A stretch of DNA of 64,000 bases from Granulicella sp. L56 (GTDB lineage: Bacteria; Acidobacteriota; Terriglobia; Terriglobales; Acidobacteriaceae): positions 682,001 to 746,000 of the forward strand of contig NZ_LMUS01000006.1 of NCBI RefSeq assembly GCF_009765835.1, in the 5' to 3' direction. Below the pieces are notes generated by a model, which ran no database searches, had not been told where the DNA came from, and saw only the letters and a program-made list of their open reading frames with translations. Numbering within the stretch: the stretch's first letter is position 1; each line of letters starts with the position of its first letter. This document shows positions 15,967 to 23,334 of this stretch, one piece after another. The translations under genes were made by a program, and so were the position numbers.

Positions 15967-17280
15967 CTACTCCCGCGTAGCCCGCCGATAGCGGATCTCC
16001 TCCGCGCCAATCTCCATCCTGTCACCGGATAGAATCGCGCCTCGTTCCAGCACATGCATCAACTCGCGAACATTACCCGGCCAATGATGCTCGTGCAGCT
16101 TCGCGGCAGCATCCGCACTCAATCGCTTGCGCGGCATCTTCTGTCCCATCTTTTCGAGAATGTGCTCGGTGAGCAGATCAAGATCTTCCATCCTGTCACG
16201 CAGAGCAGGAACCTCCACCGGAAACACCGCCAGCCGATGATAGAGATCGAGCCGAAACGTCCGCTCTTCCGATCTCTGCTGCAAAGGCTGATGCGTCGCC
16301 GCAATCACGCGCACATCCACGCGCACCGTCTCGTTGTCGCCTACACGCTGCAACTCGCCGCACTCCAGAAAGCGCAGCATCTTCGCCTGCAACGCCATCG
16401 GCATCTCGCCGATCTCATCGAGAAACAAGGTCCCTCCATGGGCCGCTTCGATTCGTCCCGTCCGCGACTGCACCGCTCCGGTAAATGCTCCCCTGGCATG
16501 GCCGAACAACTCCGCCTCCAGCAACGATTCGGGAATGGCCGCGCAGTTCAACACCGTAAACGACTTTGCCGCTCGCTCGCTGAGCCGATGCAGCGCCTGC
16601 GCCACAACCTCCTTGCCCGTTCCCGTCTCGCCCTCGATCAACACCGTCGTCGAACGCGGAGCCACCAGCCGAATCAACCGTGTCAGCTCTCGCATCGGCT
16701 CACTCGCACCCACCATCTCCGGCAACATCGCTTCATCCTGCAAAGGGCTGCCCACGACGCTCTCCGGCCGAGAAGTCTCATCGCGCCCCAGCAGGACCGA
16801 GAGTGCGCGTCTCGCCGCCTCCTGATCGAAGTTCTTCACCACCAACGGCGCACTCCCTGCGCTTCGAGGCACAGCAATCGGCGCTGCCTTCCACGTCGCC
16901 GTGTCATTCAGGGGAGCATCCTGCGCCTCGCGCAGAGCATGAAGCAGTTCATTTCTCCTCGGACTCCGCGCTCCTCCGTCCACGCCGCCATCCACCCGCA
17001 GCATCTCCATCGCCGGATACATCATTCGCACCTGCCCCGCGAACTCGCCCACCTCAAGGTCAGGCAGCCAGCTATCCACCAGCAGCGCCTCAGGACGCGA
17101 AGCCTCCAACTGCGCCATCGCCTCCGCGCCGCCCGTCGCCTCGCGCACCTGCCAGCGCAGCCCGGTCAACGACCGCCGCAATCTCTGCCGCAATGCCGCG
17201 TCCGCACTTGCAAGTACAACCGTTCGCGCCACTACCTCTACAACGCCCATTCCCGTCACGATATCCTGACCTGCGCTCAT
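15967..17280 (-). CDS. Sigma-54-dependent activator with degenerate receiver and no DNA-binding domain
   Basis: AAA+ ATPase that remodels sigma-54 RNA polymerase. From the chosen start it has 437 residues. Residues 20-95 resemble a receiver domain, keeping the phospho-acceptor-like Asp in LLVDSWLPDLE but lacking the normal acidic pair and later Thr/Lys. Walker A GETGTGKE is near 217-224, the sigma-54 contact motif GAFTGA near 264-269, Walker B in GTLFLDEIGEM, and an arginine finger region in the FRLDLYHRLAVFPVEVPALR stretch. The protein ends about 20 residues after the AAA+ lid (HHWPGNVRELMHVLERG); no Fis-type helix-turn-helix follows. The ATG has GAGG upstream. The open frame extends 66 codons further but overlaps the preceding gene. 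It probably activates the flagellar operon, like other enhancer-independent flagellar activators such as FlgR of Helicobacter. Confidence 0.92.
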   Translation of the reverse strand: MSAGQDIVTGMGVVEVVARTVVLASADAALRQRLRRSLTGLRWQVREATGGAEAMAQLEASRPEALLVDSWLPDLEVGEFAGQVRMMYPAMEMLRVDGGVDGGARSPRRNELLHALREAQDAPLNDTATWKAAPIAVPRSAGSAPLVVKNFDQEAARRALSVLLGRDETSRPESVVGSPLQDEAMLPEMVGASEPMRELTRLIRLVAPRSTTVLIEGETGTGKEVVAQALHRLSERAAKSFTVLNCAAIPESLLEAELFGHARGAFTGAVQSRTGRIEAAHGGTLFLDEIGEMPMALQAKMLRFLECGELQRVGDNETVRVDVRVIAATHQPLQQRSEERTFRLDLYHRLAVFPVEVPALRDRMEDLDLLTEHILEKMGQKMPRKRLSADAAAKLHEHHWPGNVRELMHVLERGAILSGDRMEIGAEEIRYRRATRE

Positions 17281-17285
17281 CCGAT

Positions 17286-17552
17286 TTACCTCATCCTCTC
17301 CTGCATATCTCGATCCATCTGCAACTCGTGCTGCAACATCTCCCGCATCAGACTGACCGCCAGATTCACCCGGGTACACTCCACCAGCGCTTCCGCAATT
17401 GCCGTCCGCATGGTATCGTGTCCGCCGATCAACTCGCCCATCGCGAGCCTGCATTGCAGCACCGTCAACGGCTGGCAAAGTCCGTGCAGCGCATCATCCA
17501 TCCGCACCGCAAGCTCTGACTTACGTCTTTGCACGAGGTCATGCACTGGCAA
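17286..17552 (-). CDS. Small HisKA/DHp-like protein (possible stand-alone phosphotransfer helix hairpin)
   Basis: An 88-residue, wholly helical protein with no ATPase domain. Helix one holds ALHGLCQPLTVLQCRLAMGE, which closely resembles the histidine-kinase H-box (H-x-L-x-Q-P-L-T) with His at residue 23. Helix two is AEALVECTRVNLAVSLMREM. Together they look like a DHp dimerisation and phosphotransfer hairpin. The gene overlaps the end of the OmpR-type regulator and ends five bases before the sigma-54 activator, so the three are likely co-translated. The start is uncertain: TTG at the listed position or GTG two codons later. The reading as a phosphotransfer protein is inference; the alternative is a dimeric regulator that merely resembles DHp. 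Confidence 0.65.
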   Translation of the reverse strand: MPVHDLVQRRKSELAVRMDDALHGLCQPLTVLQCRLAMGELIGGHDTMRTAIAEALVECTRVNLAVSLMREMLQHELQMDRDMQERMR

Positions 17553-18282
17553 ACATCGCCCGCCGCGGAAACTCGCTGACCCGTTGCGGCATCTTCTTCA
17601 TGCTGCCCATCTGGTAGCCCTCGCCGCGCACCGTCTCAATCACAGGGTAGCCCGCATCCACATCGACATCGCCTACGCTCAACTTCTTTCTCAAATAGTT
17701 GATGTACACATCCACGACATTCGTCCCCGCATCCGGCGACATATGCCAGACCTCCTGCAGCAACTCGGTACGGCTGCAACACCGCCCACGCCGCAGCATG
17801 AGAAACTCCAGCAGGTTGAACTCCTTCACCGTCAGCTCCACCGCCGCGCCGCGCCGCGAAACCTTGCGGTCCATCCGGTTCAGCTCAACGTCGCCATGCC
17901 GCAGCACAGGATCGGCAAACTGCTCCCGCCGCCGCAGCAGCGCCCGGCACCTCGCCGTCAGCTCATGAAAGCTGAACGGCTTCAACAGGCAATCGTCCGC
18001 GCCCAGGTTCAGGCACTTCACCCGTTCCTCCACCTGGTTACGTCCCGTCAGCACCAGCACGGCCATCTCATCGAAACGGCCCTGCATCTCTGCCAACACC
18101 TCCGTTCCATCTTTACGGGGAAGACTCAGGTCCAACACCATCAGGTCGGGCCGGTGCTCTTCGGCATGACGCAGGGCCGTTTCTCCATCCGCGACCCACT
18201 CCACCTCATGCCCTTCCAACTTCATCCCCTTCTGCAGAAACGATCCCAAGGCCGCGTCATCTTCAACAATCAATACCTGCAT
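17539..18282 (-). CDS. OmpR/PhoB-family response regulator
   Basis: Two-domain DNA-binding response regulator of 247 residues. The receiver starts MQVLIVEDDAALGSFLQKGM, with the acidic pair at 8-9, phospho-acceptor Asp at about 51 (LMVLDLSLPRKDG) and conserved Lys in CLLKPFSF. The winged-helix domain follows (VELTVKEFNLLEFLMLRRGR, then YINYLRKKL and ETVRGEGYQM). The open frame extends 26 codons upstream, but the ATG chosen has GGAG at nine bases and starts the receiver exactly. No full histidine kinase is nearby; the next gene is the mini HisKA-like protein. It heads the flagellar regulatory module. Confidence 0.93.
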   Translation of the reverse strand: MQVLIVEDDAALGSFLQKGMKLEGHEVEWVADGETALRHAEEHRPDLMVLDLSLPRKDGTEVLAEMQGRFDEMAVLVLTGRNQVEERVKCLNLGADDCLLKPFSFHELTARCRALLRRREQFADPVLRHGDVELNRMDRKVSRRGAAVELTVKEFNLLEFLMLRRGRCCSRTELLQEVWHMSPDAGTNVVDVYINYLRKKLSVGDVDVDAGYPVIETVRGEGYQMGSMKKMPQRVSEFPRRAMFASA

Positions 18283-18463
18283 CTTTAGTTCTCCATCTCC
18301 GTTGTGTTGCAATTCCCAACGGTGTGTAACCACCTTGGTCGATATGGAACGAGGTGACAAGATGAATGTGAAGTTTTTTGCATATCCAATTTCAAAACGG
18401 GAATTACTTGCCTCTGGATTTACCCATCAGTAACCCCTGAAAATCGAGGAATCAATAAAGTTA

Positions 18464-18491
18464 TTGCAATTCGCCTTTTATTCGCTACAAT
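18464..18491 (+). promoter_or_regulatory. Sigma-70-type promoter of lexA
   Basis: TTGCAA and TACAAT are separated by 16 bases and end seven bases before the lexA ATG. The predicted transcription start therefore coincides with, or lies within a base or two of, the start codon, and no Shine-Dalgarno sequence is present. I looked for a LexA operator here but cannot name one with confidence. Confidence 0.5.
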
Positions 18492-18497
18492 CTCCGC

Positions 18498-19103
18498 ATG
18501 GCTATCACACGGCGGCAAAAAGAAGTCCTCGACTTTCTCTCCGGCTTCACGCAAAAGAACGGCTACTCCCCGTCTTACGAGGAAATCGCCAGTGGTCTTG
18601 GCCTTAGTTCACTTGCCACCGTGCACAAACACGTCACCAACCTGCAGAACAAAGGGCTGCTCCAGCGCGCGCACAACCGCAGCCGGTCCATCGACGTTCT
18701 GCCTGCACGCACCGGCAAAAAAGGCTCCGATCGTCTTCCCCTTCTGGGACGCATCGCCGCTGGCCAGCCCGTAGAAGCCATCGAAACCGCAGAGAGCATC
18801 TCGCTGAACGACATCATCGGCAACCGCGAAGTCTTCGCCCTCGAAGTCCGCGGCGACTCCATGCGCGACGAGCACATCGTCTCCGGCGATTACGTCCTCG
18901 TCGAGCGCACCCGCACCGCCCGCGAGGGCGAGATCATCGTCGCTCTCGTCGACGGCTCCGACGCCACCCTTAAGCGCTTCTACCGCGAGGGCAGCATGAT
19001 CCGCCTCCAACCCTCCAACGCAGAGATGGCCCCCATCTACGCCCCCGCCGCCAACGTCAGCATCCAGGGCAAAGTCCTGGGCGTCCTGCGCAAATACGCT
19101 TGA
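18498..19103 (+). CDS. lexA: LexA repressor (SOS response)
   Basis: Transcriptional repressor of DNA-damage genes that self-cleaves on contact with RecA filaments. It has 201 residues. The N-terminal winged helix (QKEVLDFLSGFTQKNGYSPS then LSSLATVHKHVTNLQNKGLL) is followed by the linker with the scissile Ala-Gly at about 88-89 (GRIAAGQP). The S24-type latent peptidase has Ser near 121 (RGDSMRDEHI) and Lys near 159 (ATLKRFYREG). All catalytic residues are present. The gene is divergent from the flagellar regulators, separated by about 215 bases. Confidence 0.97.
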   Translation: MAITRRQKEVLDFLSGFTQKNGYSPSYEEIASGLGLSSLATVHKHVTNLQNKGLLQRAHNRSRSIDVLPARTGKKGSDRLPLLGRIAAGQPVEAIETAESISLNDIIGNREVFALEVRGDSMRDEHIVSGDYVLVERTRTAREGEIIVALVDGSDATLKRFYREGSMIRLQPSNAEMAPIYAPAANVSIQGKVLGVLRKYA

Positions 19104-19229
19104 GAAATCGCGTTATGTATTCCGTAAACAATTTTTCACACCTGTAATGGAACCAACCCCCGGTATTCTGCGTAAACTTCTCCGAGACGGCTCATCGTTG
19201 ATTCAACCAGCATCTCTCGGAGCAACTAC

Positions 19230-20438
19230 GTGGCGACAGCGCGCAAGAATAAACACAAACTCTGGATCTGGGGCGGCATCGCTGTCCTGGTCATCGCCGC
19301 GATTCTGGGCATCACCATCGCCGCCAGCAGCAGCAGCACAAAGATCGACCCCTCGCAGCTTGCCAAGGTTGAGCGTGGAGACATCGCCCGCTCAGTCGTC
19401 GCCACCGGCAAAGTCCAGCCCATCACCAAGGTCGAGGTCAAATCCAAGGCCAGCGGCATCGTCACGAAGCTCTTCGTCGACATCAACGCCCACGTTCATC
19501 AGGGCCAGCTCCTCGCCCAGCTCGACCAGATCGAGATTCTGGCGCAGGTAGCCGCGCAAAAGGCCCAGCTCGCCGCCGCCGAATCGAACGCCCACGCCGC
19601 CGCCGCCTCCATCGAGTACGACAAGGTCAACGCCGAAGCTCCCGACCTGCCTATGTACAAGCACACCTATGAGCGTGCCGTTCAGATGTCCAAAGATGGC
19701 GTGGTCTCCAAACAGGCCCTCGACGACGCCGAGCAGAAATATCTCTTCGCAGCCAATACCCGCGACAAGGCCGTCGCCCAGATCACCGTCGACAACTCCA
19801 AACTCAAGCAGGCGCAGTCACAAGTCGCCGAAGCTCAGGCCTCTCTCCGGCAGCTCGAAGAGCAGCTCAGCTACACCATCATCATCTCGCCCATGAATGG
19901 CACGGTCCTCTCCCGCGACGTCGAAGTCGGCGACGCCGTCAGCTCTATCCTTGTGCTCGGCTCGACCGCCACGCTCGTCATGACCATCGGCGACACCACG
20001 CAGGTCTACGTTCAGGGCAAGGTCGACGAGTCCGACATCGGCAAGGTCTATCTCGGCCAACCCGCCCGCATCAAGGTCGAATCCTTCAAGGACAAAACCT
20101 TCTACGGCAAGGTCACCAAGATCGCCCCCCTCGGCGTCGAAAAAGATAACGTCACCACCTTCGAAGTCCGCGTCTCCATCGACAATCCCGGCGGCGAGCT
20201 CAAAGCCAACATGACCGCCAACGCCGAGATCATTCTCGATGAGCACAAAAATGTCCTCACCGTTCCCGAGCAGGCCGTCCTATACGACAAGGACCGCAGC
20301 GCCTCCGTCGAAGTTCCCGACCCCAAACAAAAAAACGGCCGCCGCAAAGTCGCCATCAAGGCCGGCATCTCCAACGGCACCAAAACCGAACTCCTCTCCG
20401 GCCTCAACAGCGGAGACACCGTCATCCTCCAGCAATAG
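19230..20438 (+). CDS. Efflux periplasmic adaptor (HlyD/MacA family membrane fusion protein)
   Basis: Adaptor linking an inner-membrane exporter to an outer-membrane channel. It has 402 residues with one N-terminal membrane anchor (LWIWGGIAVLVIAAILGITI). Lipoyl-like halves are at KVEVKSKASGIVTKLFVDIN and YTIIISPMNGTVLSRDVEVG, with a coiled-coil hairpin rich in Ala/Gln between them. A beta-barrel and membrane-proximal domain follow. It starts at GTG with GGAG eight bases upstream. No ABC ATPase or permease gene follows; the next gene, 42 bases on, encodes a DUF4097-like protein. Its partner must be elsewhere. Confidence 0.9.
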   Translation: MATARKNKHKLWIWGGIAVLVIAAILGITIAASSSSTKIDPSQLAKVERGDIARSVVATGKVQPITKVEVKSKASGIVTKLFVDINAHVHQGQLLAQLDQIEILAQVAAQKAQLAAAESNAHAAAASIEYDKVNAEAPDLPMYKHTYERAVQMSKDGVVSKQALDDAEQKYLFAANTRDKAVAQITVDNSKLKQAQSQVAEAQASLRQLEEQLSYTIIISPMNGTVLSRDVEVGDAVSSILVLGSTATLVMTIGDTTQVYVQGKVDESDIGKVYLGQPARIKVESFKDKTFYGKVTKIAPLGVEKDNVTTFEVRVSIDNPGGELKANMTANAEIILDEHKNVLTVPEQAVLYDKDRSASVEVPDPKQKNGRRKVAIKAGISNGTKTELLSGLNSGDTVILQQ

Positions 20439-20480
20439 CCAAGGCCGCGCTGCATCTACCCTCGCACTCAAGGAGCCTCC

Positions 20481-21332
20481 ATGAAAGTCCGCGCCCTCAC
20501 CGCCGTCATTCTCACGCTTGCAGCCTCTGCCGCCTTCGCCGCAGGCAAAGACTTCGACCGCACCCTCAACGTCAACGCTGCGCCCAGCGTCTCCATCTCC
20601 ACCGGCTCCGGCTATATTCATGTTCGTCCCGGCTCCGATAGCCAGGTGCACGTCATCGGCCATGTTCGCCCCAGCAACTCATGGTTCAGCAAGGACGGCG
20701 ATTCGCGCGTCCAGCAGATTGTGGACAACCCACCCATCACCCAGAACGGCAACACCATCACCATCGGCGACACCCAGTCTCGCGATCTCTACCGCAACAT
20801 CGGCATCGACTACGATGTCACTCTTCCCCGAGCCTCCAGCATCCGAGCCGGTAGTGGCTCCGGAGATCTCGACATTCGAGACGCAGGCTCCACGCTCAAA
20901 GCAGAATCCGGCTCAGGCACCGTCCACGCCGAAGGCATCCACGGTCCCGCCGACCTGCAGAGCGGTTCAGGAGATATCTATCTTCAGCAGACCGCAGCCG
21001 GCGACGTCCGCGCCCAGACCGGCTCCGGCTCCATTCAGCTCAGCGGCATCTCTGGCGGCCTCAAAGCAGGCACGGGCTCAGGAGACATCGAAGCCGGTGG
21101 CCAACCCACCTCCGACTGGAAGCTCGACACGGGCTCCGGCTCCATCCGTCTCAACCTCGGCTCCTCTGCGCGTTTCACCCTCAACGCAGGCACCGGTTCA
21201 GGCTCCATTCACACGGCTCAGGCCATCGCGATGCAAGGAGAGATCAACACCCATCACGTCAACGGCACCGTCAACGGCGGCGGCCCAACCGTTCGAGCCA
21301 ACACGGGATCAGGCGATATCAGCATCAACTAG
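20481..21332 (+). CDS. Secreted DUF4097-type beta-strand repeat protein
   Basis: A 283-residue protein with a clear signal peptide (MKVRALTAVILTLAASAAFA). The mature part is a series of roughly 20-residue beta-strand units marked by recurrent GSGD/GSGS turns (SGSGDLDIRDAG, TGSGSIQLSG, TGSGDIEAGG and others), the hallmark of the DUF4097/putative adhesin family thought to form a right-handed beta helix. Function of the family is unclear; location is periplasmic or surface. AAGGAG precedes the ATG. It is probably co-transcribed with the efflux adaptor upstream. Confidence 0.85.
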   Translation: MKVRALTAVILTLAASAAFAAGKDFDRTLNVNAAPSVSISTGSGYIHVRPGSDSQVHVIGHVRPSNSWFSKDGDSRVQQIVDNPPITQNGNTITIGDTQSRDLYRNIGIDYDVTLPRASSIRAGSGSGDLDIRDAGSTLKAESGSGTVHAEGIHGPADLQSGSGDIYLQQTAAGDVRAQTGSGSIQLSGISGGLKAGTGSGDIEAGGQPTSDWKLDTGSGSIRLNLGSSARFTLNAGTGSGSIHTAQAIAMQGEINTHHVNGTVNGGGPTVRANTGSGDISIN

Positions 21333-21338
21333 ACGAAG

Positions 21339-21407
21339 CTTCCTTTGTTTGTCATGCCCGAAGAGAACAAGTGTGGCTTCCTTTTCGTTTGTCATTCCCG
21401 AAGGGAA
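21339..21407. repeat. REP-like duplicated intergenic element
   Basis: Two imperfect copies of about 30 bases in direct orientation share CTTCCTTT, GTTTGTCAT and CCCGAAG. The copies lie near 21,339-21,367 and 21,377-21,407, between two convergent genes. The second copy contains TTCCCGAAGGGAA, a perfect small palindrome. This is what REP/BIME-type dispersed elements look like, but copy number elsewhere in the genome cannot be seen. Confidence 0.5.
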
Positions 21408-21455
21408 TCTGCGTTTTGCTCGAATCACCAAAACTACATCTGGAGGATAACCTCT

Positions 21456-22136
21456 CTAAAGCGGCAGCACCTTCCCTGTGGCAAGGTCGTAGTATCCGGC
21501 TACGACCTTCACGCCATCATCCGTCATCGCCTTTGCAATCACGGTCGAGCTCTCGCGCAGCAGTTGCGCCTGAAACAGCGCATTCGCCTTCACCGCTGCC
21601 GCAACATCGCTATGAATGTCTTTAATCGCAGGCATCATATGCTGATACAGCGCGCTGATCTGCCCCGGAACCTCCTGCCCCTTCATCGCCGCGCTCACCG
21701 CGCCGCACTTCGCATGTCCCAGCACCATAATCGCCTTGATCCCAAGCACCGCCACGCCATACTCTAGGCTGCCGATGATCTCGGGAGTCAGCATATTTCC
21801 CGCAACCCGCGCCACGAACAGATGTCCGATGCTCTGATCAAAGACCAGCTCCACCGGAACCCGCGAATCCGCGCACGACAGCACCGCCGCAAACGGTTCC
21901 TGCTTCTCTACCGTCCCCGCCTTCAAGATCTTCAGATCAAGATCAAACGAAGTCAGCTTGCCCGAGACAAATCTCGCGTTGCCCGCCATCAGCTCCTTGA
22001 TCGCCTCTTCCGCGCCAACCGGATTCTGCGCCTCAGCCGCGACCCCATGCATCATTGCGCTCCCGGCAACGCCGGTTGCCGCCACTGCCGTCATAAACCG
22101 CCGCCGTGTCCATGCACTTCCTTCCAGCTCGCTCAT
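21456..22136 (-). CDS. Beta-class carbonic anhydrase with Tat signal
   Basis: Catalyses CO2 hydration to bicarbonate. It has 226 residues. The N-terminus carries a twin-arginine signal (TRRRFMTAVAATGVAGSAMM), predicting export of the folded zinc enzyme. Zinc ligands and the catalytic dyad are present: Cys88-Asp90-Ser91-Arg92 in VLSCADSRVP, then His141 and Cys144 in LGHAKCGAV. The chosen ATG has AAGGAGG upstream. The reading frame stays open far upstream, but that part overlaps the divergent HAD gene and is a shadow. Confidence 0.95.
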   Translation of the reverse strand: MSELEGSAWTRRRFMTAVAATGVAGSAMMHGVAAEAQNPVGAEEAIKELMAGNARFVSGKLTSFDLDLKILKAGTVEKQEPFAAVLSCADSRVPVELVFDQSIGHLFVARVAGNMLTPEIIGSLEYGVAVLGIKAIMVLGHAKCGAVSAAMKGQEVPGQISALYQHMMPAIKDIHSDVAAAVKANALFQAQLLRESSTVIAKAMTDDGVKVVAGYYDLATGKVLPL

Positions 22137-22196
22137 CGCACTGCCTCCTTGCGTTCGCACCGAGCTTACTCCAGCTTCGTCGATTATCGTTAAGAA

Positions 22197-22910
22197 ATGT
22201 CCCCCCTCTCCCGCCCCCGCCTCATTGTCTTCGATCTCGACGGCACCCTCATCGACTCCAGCGTCGATCTCTGCAACTCCATCAACGCCGCGCTTGCTCA
22301 CTTCAACAAGCCGCCGCTTCCCGATGCCGTCATCGCCGGCTACATCGGCGACGGAGCCTCCATGCTCGTCCGCCGCGCCCTCGGCGACCCCGAAGGCGAT
22401 CTCCACGACGAAGAATACGTCGCCGAAGTCCTGACCTATTTTCTCGACTACTACCGCATCCACAAGCTGGACTTCACTTACGTCTACCCCGGCGTCCTCT
22501 CGGCGCTCGAAGCCATCCGCGCCGCCTGGCCCGAAACCCTCATGGCCGTCCTCACCAACAAGCCCGTCAACCCTTCCCGCGACATCTGCGCTCACTTCGG
22601 CCTCTCGCGCTTTTTCTTCCAGAACTACGGCGGCAACAGCTTTCACACCAAAAAGCCCGATCCCCACGGCCTCGAAACCCTCATCGCCGAAGCCTCCGCC
22701 ATCGCAGGCCAAACCATCACTCCCGCCCAAACCATCATGGTCGGCGACTCCCACGTAGACATCCTCACCGCCCGCAACGCCGGAGCCCAATCCATCGGCT
22801 GCACCTTCGGCCTCGCCCCGCAATCGCTCGTCACCACGCCACCCGACGACCTCGCAAACACTCCCTCCGACTGGCTCACCATCCTTGGCATCAAGCAATG
22901 CGGCTCTTAG
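22197..22910 (+). CDS. gph: HAD-family phosphatase, phosphoglycolate phosphatase-like
   Basis: Haloacid dehalogenase superfamily hydrolase of 237 residues, most like phosphoglycolate phosphatase. Motif I is VFDLDGTLIDSSVDL, motif II the Thr in MAVLTNKPVNPS, motif III Lys in FHTKKPDPHG, and motif IV MVGDSHVDILTARNAG. The alpha-helical cap between motif I and II is the C1 type. Phosphoglycolate phosphatase degrades 2-phosphoglycolate formed during DNA repair or oxygenation. The exact substrate is not proven by sequence. The gene is divergent from the carbonic anhydrase by 60 bases. Confidence 0.85.
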   Translation: MSPLSRPRLIVFDLDGTLIDSSVDLCNSINAALAHFNKPPLPDAVIAGYIGDGASMLVRRALGDPEGDLHDEEYVAEVLTYFLDYYRIHKLDFTYVYPGVLSALEAIRAAWPETLMAVLTNKPVNPSRDICAHFGLSRFFFQNYGGNSFHTKKPDPHGLETLIAEASAIAGQTITPAQTIMVGDSHVDILTARNAGAQSIGCTFGLAPQSLVTTPPDDLANTPSDWLTILGIKQCGS

Positions 22911-22963
22911 CTAAATAAGACTGAACTCATCAACCACCCATGCGCCATGCATCGCCCTTGTTC

Positions 22964-22991
22964 AGCTAAAAGCTAAGAGCTAACAGCTAGC
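22964..22991. repeat. Four-copy heptanucleotide tandem repeat
   Basis: Four consecutive 7-base units, AGCTAAA, AGCTAAG, AGCTAAC and AGCTAGC, lie shortly after the HAD gene. The stretch from about 23,000 to 23,040 following it is unannotated and resembles dispersed intergenic sequence. No gene is supported between here and the integrase remnant. Confidence 0.6.
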
Positions 22992-23100
22992 CGTCACATC
23001 ACCCTAAACCCACGTCATCTCGACCGGAGCGCAGCGCAGTGGAGACACCCCTGTATTTCGTCGTAGTCATTGCCTGTTTTAAATCAGCCTTGCCCAACCC

Positions 23101-23269
23101 CGTCGAACTTGTGCCCGGGCTTTGTCATCAAGCTGGAGGCGAGCTGGAACAAATCCAGTTCCTCCTAGGCCATATGTCGGTCCAAACCACCGAACGTTAT
23201 CTTGGGTGCAAGCAGCGGCTCCGAAACGCCGTCAATGATCACATCGGACTGGAACCGGGTCTTCACTGA
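23101..23269 (+). pseudogene. Tyrosine recombinase (phage-type integrase) C-terminal remnant, frameshifted
   Basis: The translation contains LCHQAGGELEQIQFLLGHMS and VQTTERYLGCKQRLRNAVND, the well-known C-terminal part of phage/transposon-type integrases including the catalytic GH and Tyr (ERYLG). Just upstream, the preceding family motif RRTCAR appears in another frame; removing one G near 23,119 would join RRTCAR to LCHQAGG. Everything N-terminal to this is missing. It is a decayed remnant of a mobile element rather than an active recombinase. Confidence 0.8.
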
Positions 23270-23334
23270 CCGGCATCCCACCCTTGCTTGTCAGGGCTGA
23301 CTCGCAGAGCCACCCGCCGACTTACCTGTTCGAG

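Noticed and set aside
17281..17478. Upstream extension of the sigma-54 activator
   Set aside because: It is out of frame over the HisKA-like gene, has no domain similarity, and the ATG at 17,280 has a good ribosome binding site.
16054..18288. Very long plus-strand open frame across the regulator genes
   Set aside because: It is a His/Arg/Leu-rich antisense shadow of two clear minus-strand regulators.
18361..18497. LexA operator upstream of lexA
   Set aside because: I tried known operator types (GTTC-N7-GTTC, CGAAC-type and cyanobacterial type) and saw no convincing match.
22137..22898. Long minus-strand open frame extending the carbonic anhydrase upstream
   Set aside because: It is antisense to the clear HAD phosphatase gene, is low-complexity Gly/Val/Asp, and the Tat signal with AAGGAGG sets the true start at 22,136.
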